Source of the DNA: Amylostereum areolatum
Lineage: Eukaryota; Basidiomycota; Agaricomycetes; Russulales; Stereaceae
Assembly (NCBI GenBank): GCA_012932865.1
Contig: SAXG01000043.1
Coordinates: 186,001-250,000, forward strand
DNA: 64,000 nt
Direction: 5' to 3'
In this document: piece after piece, positions 36,148-44,859 of the stretch
Position numbering within the stretch: the first letter of the stretch is position 1
Layout of the letters: each line of letters starts with the position of its first letter
Notes under the pieces: model-generated
Told to the model about the DNA's origin: nothing
The model's input: only the letters and a program-made list of their open reading frames with translations
Database searches by the model: none
Made by a program: the position numbers and the translations under genes

Positions 36148-37409
36148 ATGTCCGATGATATCAACATCCAGGAGGCGCACACACCGAGGGTTACGGTCGA
36201 AGAGGTTCCCGATGACGAGTGCGTACCTTGTGACCAGCTGCTACATGTGCTGTCGTATACTGACGCTACAAATTTGCGACCAGTGCGAGCCTCATGGCCC
36301 GCGTCCGCGAGATGACGGCCACCCCGACGCCACTCGGCGAGTTCCTCCAAGACCCCGACCTCCTCAACGCCTACGCCAAGGCCTCCTCCTCGGAGCGTTC
36401 CCGTCCCAGCCGTAGCCGGAGTGGCTTGTCTCGCGAGCGACACGACCGCCACAGCGACCGGGACCAGGACCGCTCGGAGCGCGAAAGCTCGGGCAAGAGC
36501 AAGCCGCGACACCGCTCTGACACGAACTCGATGATCAGCATCATCCTCGCCGAGGGCGAGCGCCAGGCGCACCACCTCAAGACCATGCTCCGCATCACCA
36601 GCGAACGCCTCGAGAGCGAGACCCGCAAAGCCGATACCGCCGAAACCCGCGCGACCCTCGCTGAGATCCGCGAACGCGAATCCAAATCCCGCGCGCAGGT
36701 CGCGGAACAGGGCATGCACAACGCCCAGCTCGACGCTGCCCGGGCTCGGGAGGAGACCAAGCGCTTTCAGCTCCAGCTCGACACGGCGGAACGCGAGCTC
36801 CGTCGCGTCTCCCAAGAGCTCGCGCGCTTGGAACGGCAGAAGACGGAGGCGGACCAGGGCGCGGCGGAAGCTAGGGATCTGGCCAGGAAGTGGCAGGCGG
36901 CGCTGCGGGACCATCAGGCCTGGTCAGACGGCAGGGAGGAGGGTCGGATGATTGCGATGCATCGCAGGTACGACGATGGGAGACAAGATGGGCGAGACGA
37001 GGGCTACGAGGAAGGTCGCGAGGACGGGTACGAGGAGGGGCGCGTCGACGGGTTCAGGGAAGGAAGACAGCTGGGCTTGGATGAGGGTCGGCAGTTGGGC
37101 AGGCGCGAGGAGAGGAGGAATGTCGCTCAAGGTCTCTATGGACATCCACCGTCGGGTTACTTCGACGACCAAGGCAACGTCGCTCGCTCGGCTCCTACAG
37201 CTGTTCCTATTCCAACAAGCCCATCTCGAGATGAGGTGTGTTCTTCCCCCTCATATTGTTATCCGCCGTTCTGACGTTCCTCATTTCAGAGTAATGATCG
37301 CATACGACAGTGGGCGGCCACGACGGAACCACAGTCGTTCTCGCCTCCAAAGTCTCGTCCTGTCTGGCTTCGTCGTCGTATGGCGACGGAACCGATTAGG
37401 GCGGGCTGA
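36148..37409 (+). CDS. coiled-coil protein with EGR-type charged repeats
   Basis: Three exons: 36148-36218, about 36284-37235, and a last exon joining at SNDRIRQWAATTE and ending TEPIRAG at TGA 37407-37409. The start MSDDINIQEAHTPRVTVEE is followed by an Arg/Ser-rich region (SRSRSGLSRERHDRHSDRD), then about 190 residues of strong heptad pattern (for example HHLKTMLRITSERLESETRK and FQLQLDTAERELRRVSQELA). Next is a run of DGRQDGRDEGYEEGREDGYE-like repeats in which Gly recurs every four residues between charged ones. The C-terminus is polar. No catalytic motif. A structural or adaptor role is likely; the family was not recognised. Confidence 0.75.
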
Positions 37410-37941
37410 TTTGATGACTGACTCTGACTGGAGACGACATTTATACCAAGGATTCGTACGGATGGATGGCTGCCCGAGGACTAGATGGACCTTCTACCGG
37501 AAATGTCTCTTGTTTGTAGTATATATGCGCACGCCGCTTGACACGGACGTTTTTCTATCCCTCTCATCTCATATGTAACCTATTACCTACTTGGATCATT
37601 CTGTACAACAATAACTAGACAGATATACATCTTATATGCGCCAACTGCGTTGAAGTGAAGGAGCACTGGGCAGAGGGGAAAATCCTTCCACAATCGGAAG
37701 GTAATTCTCACGCACCCAAATTAAGTACGCCTCGTGCAGGCTGAACTCAAGCTGGGCCCGGGCCAAGGAGACACCGCCGCCACCGTCGGTTCGTCTACAT
37801 ACTTACCCTGAGTTCGTGTCTCGCTCAAGCTTCAGGCGACCTTCCTTGCTATCTCAATATTGTGAACCGGACATATCTAAAGTCCCCCCCTCCGCGAAGC
37901 CTCTTGCAAATTGACGCTCAAGAGAGTCGCTTCAGGGTGCG
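37410..37941. other. intergenic region
   Basis: About 530 bp with no supported gene. It contains the promoter of the F-box-like gene. Confidence 0.45.
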
Positions 37942-39882
37942 ATGCGAATGTTAAATGCACGCTTGAACAACGGGAGTCTTGAAGGCTCAGTTGTGGACGA
38001 CGGACAGGATGCCATGTATGTCGTTTCTTTCTTTATACTTCCCTCTACTCAAGGGTGTTCAATTTCTCCCAGCGATCAGCTCCTCTTTCGAATGGAGCAA
38101 CACCACATCGGCGATGCCAGCGAACTCGCGACGATCCGTCTCGCTCGTTCGAGTCTGGAAGATATCCCAGCTCGTCTGAGACGAGGGATCGACGTGACCG
38201 TTCCCATTCTTCGCCTTCCTACCGAAATACTGCTAGAGATATCGGATAACGTCGCCCTATCCGATCCACCGCGGCCAGTATCTGTATTGCAGCAACAGGG
38301 CCGTTTCGGAGACTACCACTCCCCTACTCTAGGATGGATCAGGCTGACGCACGTACGCCACCGGATGCGCGACGCCCTCATCGAATCGCCAATACTTTGG
38401 GCACGCGTCGTCTGCTCTCTTCCAAAAGCCCATGAAGTGCTCTTGCGCCGCGCACGATCCGCCCCTCTTTCAATAGTCATGGACAGTTGGCGCTATGACG
38501 TCCCAGAACGGTTCTTAACCTCCCTTTTGGATCGTGCATGTCATGTCGACCTTTTCGCACCACATTCATCGAACATCGTCAATGCATTCGGCGTTTCCAT
38601 CCCAGAGCCGCTAGTGTTGCTCAAAACACTTACTCTCGGAACGCTAACCATGGTTCCACAAGATTTTAGATTCCCCCCTTCCCCCCACCTGCGAGAGCTC
38701 CGTCTCCACAACATCTTTATCCGTGTCACAGGCTGTTCGACTCTCACCCATTTGGAAATCTCACAAGATTACTTCGAACCCATACCCGTAGAGCATTTTC
38801 TTGAAGTCCTGTCGTCTTCACCCTGCCTGGAGAGCATCGTATTGACTCGTTGCATCCCCCCCGCCGACCAATGGACAATCTTACAAGATGAGAGGATTGT
38901 ATCCCTCCCCCGCCTTCGAGAGCTATGCGTCGCCGGACCGTGTTCATGGTGCATACCCTTCTGGGCGCACATTGCCGTGCCACCGACAGCATCCCTCCAT
39001 TTCGACATCGACCGCCCAAGCGTCCCCGTTACCACTCCGCCATGGTATACACTTCTCAACACGGACAGACTAGGGTTTATGTGATCCTTGGCTCCATATT
39101 TCCGCGCGTTCGCAGACCAACGATGCACCGTGGTCGGCATGAGCGTGGCCACGTATAACAGCATGCCAGAAGACTTTCGCCTACGTCTATATGCTGTGGG
39201 AACAGTAGTGGATGTGGCACACGAACAGGAAGTGCGATCGGCAAATCCAATCCTGGATGGCTGTCGTCTCGTGTTGGAGGTCAAGTTCTACCGGTGGGAA
39301 GTGCTCCTCAAGGACGTTGTGAATGTCATCGGGCTCGTCGCATCTAGCTTCGACCTGTCTCGAATGCAATTGCTCGATATCGGACTGCAGAGATCTCTCG
39401 ACAATCTCCCCAATATCGATGCCTCGCAATGGCGCGACGCCTTGAGTCCGCTGTCGAGCGTGTCACAATTGTACGTTGGCCCGGCTCATAAGGACGTGCT
39501 CCTGAAAGCGCTCCAGGAGCCTCTGTCGACGTCGACTTCATTGCACGATCCGGGCGATCACTGCGCGCTTCTCTTCCCCAATCTGCACACCCTCCACTTA
39601 GGAATATTTGCGCCACACGACCTGGGATACAGCAGGACCCCGCTCGAATCGAGCGCCAGCCTGCGGACGGCAATGATGAAGATCTTTCCCGGACGTTCCA
39701 GACGAGGATTGAACGTGAAGAGGGTCCAGATCGCTTCATACGGCGACGATGGGACAAGTAAGCCTGCACAAGATCTACACGAGATTGTGCCGGACGTGCA
39801 CGTGTGTCTTTCGGAAGTCGAGGTGCGTCCCGGTCTCTCATTCGTTTCGGTGGAGTATTACAGTCATTTGCATATGAGATGA
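37942..39882 (+). pseudogene. F-box/LRR-like gene broken by one in-frame stop
   Basis: Exon 1 is 37942-38015 and exon 2 starts at 38073 (57-nt intron). The N-terminal half contains PILRLPTEILLEISDNV and GWIRLTHVRHRMRDALIESP then LWARVVCSLP, the usual F-box start of the very large basidiomycete F-box families. Leucine-rich segments follow (LVLLKTLTLGTL, HLRELRLHNIFI, LRELCVAGPC). At 39082-39084 a TGA interrupts the frame. The same frame then continues open for 265 codons with matching character (RMQLLDIGLQ, LFPNLHTLHLGIF). The reading ends HLHMR at 39882, and the last codons lie inside the TIR element that starts at 39875, so the original C-terminus may be lost. This could be a young pseudogene or a sequencing error plus an insertion. 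F-box proteins normally recruit substrates to SCF ubiquitin ligases. Confidence 0.7.
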
Positions 39883-40059
39883 TAATTCGCGCCGTGAAAA
39901 ACTTGTTTGTTCGGACCAAACAATCGCCTTATTCGGAAGATCGGAGCGACCGGCAGCGGCGGCAGGCAACGGATCAGGCACATCTTGCCCATTATGGTAT
40001 TTGTGTGGCTCAAGCAAACAGAAACAAACAGATTTTTCACCGCGCGAATTATCATCTCA
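39875..40059. mobile_element. MITE with 37-bp terminal inverted repeats and TA target duplication
   Basis: Arms 39875-39911 and 40023-40059 match as inverted repeats with three mismatches in 37 (both begin TGAGATGATAATTCGCGC when read inward). TA flanks each end (39873-39874 and 40060-40061), as in the Tc1/mariner superfamily. The element is 185 bp and non-coding. It sits at the 3' end of the F-box-like gene and supplies its stop codon. Confidence 0.8.
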
Positions 40060-40061
40060 TA

Positions 40062-40654
40062 AGATAGCGGACACCAGGAACCGGCACGGGTTATGTAAGC
40101 AGCCCAACCTCCACCTCCCTCCCGCTACTCCTCTCCGGCAGGTTACTCTTTTCTCTATTGGGGCTCTAGGAAATGTAGATGCATGCAGTATCTTCTGAAT
40201 GTATTGCCCCTTTCGAAAAAATATTGTGAACTGAGAGCACAGTAGACCTTGCAAGGTTTTTTCCGTATCTAGGTCCCAAACATGTTTTTAATGCTTTCTG
40301 AGCCCGGATATGCAATTTTCAAATTTTCGACCCTCGAGATTTGTCCCAAGCGCCCAGGGTTAGGGTTAGGTCACGTGACCGGACCGGCGACTACCCAGCC
40401 CCCGAAGTAGGCTCCCTTGCCCATACAGCAGAGCTGTTTTGATAATTACTGTTCTCATATGTATAGAAGGTGTAGATTTATAAAGCTCATGTAGTATCAC
40501 CATCATGGTATGTATCCTCTGCCTCAGAACACCCCTCTTGAACAAGGTTGGGTCGGCCGGGTCGGGGACCTCCCCAGATTTGGCCAGTCACGTGATCTAA
40601 ACCCTAGGGTTAGCCGCTTACATAACCCATGCCGGTTCCTAGTGTCCGCTATCT
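40062..40654. mobile_element. 593-bp TIR element next to the MITE
   Basis: Inverted repeats 40058-40100 and 40616-40658 agree at 41 of 43 positions (left arm core AGATAGCGGACAC). If TA is the target site, the element is 40062-40654 and shares its left TA with the right end of the neighbouring MITE. The interior has no ORF but contains two telomere-like motifs: AGGGTTAGGGTTAGG at 40356-40370 and AAACCCTAGGGTTAG near 40599. It could be a non-autonomous DNA transposon carrying subtelomeric sequence. Confidence 0.6.
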
Positions 40655-40776
40655 TATGCAAACGACTGTAACGGCGGTATGCGGTTAACAGACAGAGCAA
40701 TAAATGTAATCCAAATTTCCAGGTCATCTCGCCCATCGATTGTACGAATTTCCGAGTGCAGCATCTGCCCTATTCC

Positions 40777-40801
40777 NNNNNNNNNNNNNNNNNNNNNNNN
40801 N
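40777..40801. other. assembly gap (25 N)
   Basis: A gap between the TIR element and the telomeric array. Orientation and continuity across it are not established. Confidence 0.95.
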
Positions 40802-40845
40802 CTTCCCCGCGATACTATACGCCTGTGAATCAAAGTCTTGGCAGA

Positions 40846-40984
40846 CTAACCCTAACCCTAACCCTAACCTAACCCTAACCCTAACCCTAACCCTAACCCT
40901 AACCCTAACCCTAACCCTAACCCTACCCTAACCGACCCTAACCCTAACCCTAACCCTAACCCCTAACCTAACCCCTAACCCTTA
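40846..40984. repeat. interstitial telomeric repeat array (CCCTAA)n
   Basis: About 22 copies of CCCTAA, mostly perfect, with a few one-base variants (CCTAA, CCCCTAA). On the plus strand the C-rich form leads inward to the right, the orientation of a left chromosome end. It caps the 5' end of the retroelement that follows. Confidence 0.95.
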
Positions 40985-41080
40985 CGATCCTGACTTCGAC
41001 GTGCGCAAACCCTCTAAAAGACGCCGCCGAAGTTACCGCTTTATTTAGAACTCGGCCTCCGCAGAGGACGGCTCTTCGTG

Positions 41081-42982
41081 ATGAATACGATAGCCAAAGT
41101 CCCGCCGGAGATGGAGATGAGCACTTTTAAGCCGTTGGCTCCTGCTCCCCGCCGACTAAAAGAGTTCCTTGTCGATAATGATTATGTAGTCACTGCTACC
41201 GACAAAAACTTAGGACTCGCGGTGTCACAACGGGCCTGGATCGTTGAAAAATGTACGGACATCTTAAAAGATGTTAACAACTATAAACCGTTGTCTGTGG
41301 TAGAGGCCACGCGTATATTAGATAAGAAATGTATTGAGATGGACGCGCTCGCTGAGTTGGCGACCGATTATCTCTGGGAAGAAGGTACCGTCGACGAGTT
41401 TTTGCGGTCAAAAATTACGCCCGCCGGCGCAAATCACAAGGTCCCCCAGTTCTATGGTATCCCTAAGATACATAAAGAACCGGTTAAAATGAGGCCCATA
41501 ATCCCATGCCACAGCGCCGTTATGAATCCCGCTGCAAAGTACGTTTCTAAAAAACTTAAACCGCTCGTACAAGCGGCGCCAACCATTATTCATGGTACTA
41601 AAGACTTGGCGATAAAATTAAGTAAGCTCGAATTGCGTCGCGATCGAAAGTGGTTCATCATCACCGCCGACGTCGTCGCGTATTACCCATCGATTCCCAT
41701 CAAGAAATGCCTTGATATTATTTATTCGCATTACCTTGAGTTCTACTGGGAAAACGACCCCGAATATGATACGCCTCGCGCGCGCATGTTGCAAAGTATC
41801 TTCCGACGACTCTTAGACGTCGGCAACACCGAGCTTGTAACACAGTTTCAAGATAAATTTTACCTTCAGAAGATCGGCCTCGCAATGGGCGTCGCCGACT
41901 CGCCCGATCTCGCTAACCTGTACGGGTGGGAGTTCGAGCGTAAAGTTAAAATCCTTGACGACCCGAACGTCCCGTTCTATGGTCGCTATATCGACGATGT
42001 CTTCGCCATCGTGTACGCCGAAAGTGAGACTGACGCCGTACGCTATATGAGCGAAAAAGTTAAATTCGATGACTGTGTTTTAGAGTGGTCCGCGTCTGCC
42101 TCTTGGCAGCCGTTTTTAGACATGGCAATCTATCGCGATGAGGTTGGAACCCTTCAGCACATGCCGTACCGCAAAGCGCGGAACCACACCGAAAGAATTC
42201 CTTGGATATCCTTCCACCCGCTTGATGTAAAGCGTGGTACTTTTATTGGAGAGATGTCCCGGCTAGCGACGTTGAGTAGTACCCCTAGTACTTACTATAC
42301 CGCACTAGAGGACGTAGTAACCCTCTACGTGAAACGCGGCTACCCGAGAAGACTGGTTGAATCTTGGCGGATGAAAAATCACCGAGAACGGTGGGATAAA
42401 CGACTAAACGTTACTGTCAATAAGCACGACAACGTTCTCGTTCTGAAAACCGAGTTCAACTCAGCATGGAACTATTTCGACGCCTCGAAATTAGGCGACA
42501 CGATCTTAGGATACTGGCGCGAGTACATGACACGTACCGATCGCGCCGAATACAGTTTTCCTGAATTCCCGGCTCCGGACGGCGAACTCTCTAGCCTAGC
42601 GGGCACTAAAGCGGATCTTTTGGTCCCTGTCGGTACCCGTAATGACGGCTCGAGGATCTACCTCCCGGATATCCGTAAATTAGATATCCTTGACCGTCGA
42701 TTGATTACGAGCCGCAAGCGCACTCGTAATCTTTTCGACTTAACAAGTCTTTGGAAAAAGATCGTGATCGAAAAGCTCGACGAGCGTATGGGGGAGGAGG
42801 TATCAGCCCCTTTCGACGACACTCCTGTCGCAACCCGTACAACATCTCTCGTCGGCGGCTCTGCCGTTTCGACTTCCTATCCGGCTGGTAACGCCGAGGT
42901 GGACCATGAAGAAGAAGAAACGAATATCCACCGACGCTCGTCGTCGCCTGTCTCCCGAGCATGGCGCTCCGGCGCCTGGTAG
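41081..42982 (+). CDS. Penelope-like reverse transcriptase without endonuclease
   Basis: About 633 residues in one exon; the frame is open from 41018. Residues are numbered from the ATG. The N-terminal motif VVTATDKNLGLAV (about 37-49) matches the DKG motif of the family. RT motifs: YGIPKIHKEPVKMRPI (about 125-140), motif A FIITADVVAYYPSIP with Asp near 197, motif B GLAMGVADSPDLANLYGWEF, motif C YGRYIDDVFAIV with the Asp pair near 305-306, then the family block WISFHPLDVKRGTFIGEMSR. All three catalytic aspartates are present. After the thumb the protein ends in a Ser/Glu-rich tail. No GIY-YIG or other endonuclease is seen, so the enzyme would rely on existing 3' ends such as telomeres. It seems undamaged, but the N-terminus may be truncated. 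Confidence 0.92.
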   Translation: MNTIAKVPPEMEMSTFKPLAPAPRRLKEFLVDNDYVVTATDKNLGLAVSQRAWIVEKCTDILKDVNNYKPLSVVEATRILDKKCIEMDALAELATDYLWEEGTVDEFLRSKITPAGANHKVPQFYGIPKIHKEPVKMRPIIPCHSAVMNPAAKYVSKKLKPLVQAAPTIIHGTKDLAIKLSKLELRRDRKWFIITADVVAYYPSIPIKKCLDIIYSHYLEFYWENDPEYDTPRARMLQSIFRRLLDVGNTELVTQFQDKFYLQKIGLAMGVADSPDLANLYGWEFERKVKILDDPNVPFYGRYIDDVFAIVYAESETDAVRYMSEKVKFDDCVLEWSASASWQPFLDMAIYRDEVGTLQHMPYRKARNHTERIPWISFHPLDVKRGTFIGEMSRLATLSSTPSTYYTALEDVVTLYVKRGYPRRLVESWRMKNHRERWDKRLNVTVNKHDNVLVLKTEFNSAWNYFDASKLGDTILGYWREYMTRTDRAEYSFPEFPAPDGELSSLAGTKADLLVPVGTRNDGSRIYLPDIRKLDILDRRLITSRKRTRNLFDLTSLWKKIVIEKLDERMGEEVSAPFDDTPVATRTTSLVGGSAVSTSYPAGNAEVDHEEEETNIHRRSSSPVSRAWRSGAW

Positions 42983-43491
42983 ACAGCATCTGGGTTGATT
43001 CCATCTTAAGCCGCGCGTAAGCCGCACCCTAACTCGGCGTCCTTTCAGGGGTCCTTCGAGAATGGTGGCGCAGTGCGCTTGGTGGTCTAACGACCTGGCC
43101 GCGTTTGCGTCCCCGGCGGGACCGGTGATGACGCGGCTCCTCTGTGAAGGGTCATTAGCAGGTCTTCGGATCAGCTATGGACATTTGGGAACATGTACGG
43201 CGGTTGGAAACTCCGCTCGGACGCCTGCGCATTGCTTCGGCGGAAGGCGGGGTACCCTCTTCGGCCTAAGGTGCTTACACCGGAGGCCTGTATTTGTCCC
43301 CCGATCATGGGTCATGTCCGCTCCCGACGTTAACGCCCGGGACACTATGCGGACGTGGTCTTGCTGTCTATCCCTGAGATAGGAGTTTAAAGCTGTCTCG
43401 AGGCTTTAACTATTAATCTACTCTTGTAGGTACATCGTTAGTCGAAAGGCGACGGACGGTATTAACCGAATTAGATAGGGACTCCCACCTT

Positions 43492-43515
43492 GCCCTAACC
43501 CTAACCCGAACCCTA
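43492..43515. repeat. short telomeric run in the element 3' region
   Basis: Four imperfect CCCTAA copies (one CCCGAA) between the RT gene and the tandem units. Confidence 0.85.
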
Positions 43516-43601
43516 ACGTACGTACTATGCCTTAGTCGGCATGTAAAATTGCTAAAGAACATCCATCTTAGCCTAACCCTAACCCCTAACCCTAACCCTA
43601 A

Positions 43602-44180
43602 CCGGTAGGATGATAACTAACCCGACCTAGGCTCGTTCCTCGCCTAGGTCGGCATTATCCGAGTTAAGCGCCCTCCGGCCCGGCATGGTCCGGTCACGGG
43701 TTCTTAGCGCCCGGCTAATCCCGGGCGCTCATTTCGGCGGCTCCGCCCCGACTTGATCCGGTTCGGGTTCCGGTCCGAGTATTGGCGCTGGCTTCGGCCC
43801 GTCTAGACGCTCGGCAGCTCGGCATCTCGGCTTCGGCTTTGAGATAGCCCGAGACGGAGTCTAGGTGTCTTGGCACGGTGTTCTTAGGCCGCTTATGACG
43901 CAACATATGACGTCGACGGTCTGGACTGCCCCGGAGTCGCGTCTCCGACGACAAATCAAGCTTAGCAATTGACAAAAGTGGAACGACGCAAAAGTCGTAC
44001 GACCCGCGTTGCTTTAGTAATGCGCATTACTAAGGGATCTGAAGAGCCTATAAAGGCGAAAGTGTAGGTAACGACTTGGCCCCCCAAGCCGCACTCATCC
44101 CGCGCACGCCCTCTCTCGTAGCATAGATATATCGCGTGTGCTTCGCACACGCTCTCCCTAACCCTAACCCTAACCCCTAA
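43602..44180 (+). repeat. pseudo-LTR-like unit 1 (579 bp)
   Basis: First of two direct repeats. It starts CCGGTAGGATGATAACTAA and ends in CCCTAA repeats. Inside are a perfect 11-bp hairpin (43622-43632 with 43642-43652), a 20-bp perfect palindrome TTAGTAATGCGCATTACTAA (44014-44033), the hammerhead (44034-44101), and an 8-bp hairpin GCGTGTGC/GCACACGC (44134-44152) directly before the telomeric run. Confidence 0.9.
44034..44101 (+). ncRNA. type I hammerhead ribozyme, copy 1
   Basis: All conserved parts are in place. Stem I is GGGAT (44034-44038) with ATCCC (44097-44101). The core is CTGAAGA (44039-44045, fitting CUGANGA). Stem II is GCC (44046-44048) with GGC (44055-44057), loop TATAAA. GAA follows at 44058-44060. 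Stem III is AGTGT (44061-44065) with GCACT (44091-44095), with an inner hairpin CTTGG/CCAAG. Cleavage is predicted after C44096. It lies on the same strand as the RT gene. Confidence 0.93.
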
Positions 44181-44753
44181 CCGGCAGGATGATAACTAAC
44201 CCGACCTAGGCTCGTTCCTCGCCTAGGACGGCATTATCCGAGTTAAGCGCTCGCCGGCCCGGCATGGTCCGGTCACGAGTTCTTAGCGCCCGGCTAATCC
44301 CGGGCGCTCATTCCGGCGGCTCCGCCCCGGTTTGATCCGGTTCGGGTTTCGGTCCGAGTATTGGCGCTGGCTTCGGCCCGTCTAGACGCTCGGCAGCTCG
44401 GCATCTCGGCTTCGGCTTTGAGATAGCCCGAGACGGAGTCTAGGTGTCTTGGCACGGTGTTCTTAGGCCGCTATGACGCAACACATGACGTCGACGGTCT
44501 GGATTGTCCCGGAGTCGCGTCTCCGACGACAAAGAAAGCTTAGCAAAATGACAAAAGTGGAACGACGCAAAGTCCGAACGACGCGCGTCGCCTTAGTAAA
44601 TGCGCATTACTAAAGGGATCTGAAGAGCCTATAAAGGCGAAAGTGAAGGTAACGTCTTGCCCCCAAGACCTCGCTCATCCCGCGCAGTCGCCCTCTCCCG
44701 TAGCATATAAATCGCGTGTGCTTCGCACACGCTCACCCTAAGCACACGCTCTC
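44181..44753 (+). repeat. pseudo-LTR-like unit 2
   Basis: Second direct repeat, starting CCGGCAGGATGATAACTAA. It is highly similar to unit 1 with scattered substitutions and one-base indels. It ends in the same GCGTGTGC hairpin, followed by a short duplicated CACACGCTC and two or three CCCTAA copies. Confidence 0.9.
44615..44681 (+). ncRNA. type I hammerhead ribozyme, copy 2
   Basis: Stem I is GGGAT (44615-44619) with ATCCC (44677-44681). The core is CTGAAGA (44620-44626). Stem II is GCC/GGC (44627-44629, 44636-44638). GAA is at 44639-44641. Stem III is AGTGA (44642-44646) with TCGCT (44671-44675), plus inner hairpin GTCTTG/CAAGAC. Cleavage is predicted after C44676, 580 bases from the copy 1 site. 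Stem III differs from copy 1 by paired changes that keep base pairing. Confidence 0.93.
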
Positions 44754-44823
44754 CCTAACCCTAACCCTAAGCAAACGACTGACAACACGTTCAAGACATC
44801 CCTCTAGAACCACTTCGATTCAG

Positions 44824-44844
44824 GAATCTACGAGACGTAGATTC
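44824..44844. other. perfect 9-bp hairpin
   Basis: GAATCTACG and CGTAGATTC are separated by AGA. It lies just beyond the Penelope-like element and just before the candidate LTR. Confidence 0.7.
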
Positions 44845-44859
44845 TAGAGAGGGGGATAG

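Larger units (their letters stand above)
40985..44770 (+). mobile_element. telomere-associated, endonuclease-deficient Penelope-like element (Coprina-like)
   Basis: The element consists of a CCCTAA-capped truncated 5' end, one RT ORF (41081-42982), about 500 bp of 3' non-coding DNA, and two tandem 579-bp units (43602-44180 and 44181-about 44750), each with a hammerhead ribozyme. Short telomeric runs lie at 43492-43515, 43572-43601, 44156-44180 and 44754-44768. Known telomere-associated Penelope-like elements that lack the GIY-YIG endonuclease (Athena in rotifers, Coprina in basidiomycetes) have exactly this plan: telomere-capped truncated 5' ends and telomeric stretches near the 3' end, thought to let the G-rich overhang prime reverse transcription. 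Penelope-like elements are also known to carry hammerheads in their terminal repeats. The element differs in GC content and codon use from the host genes. Confidence 0.88.

Noticed and set aside
41081..42982. Domesticated rvt gene or telomerase as identity of the RT
   Set aside because: Flanking telomeric caps, tandem terminal units with hammerheads, and the HPLDVK-type Penelope block indicate a mobile element. No TERT-specific N-terminal domain is visible.
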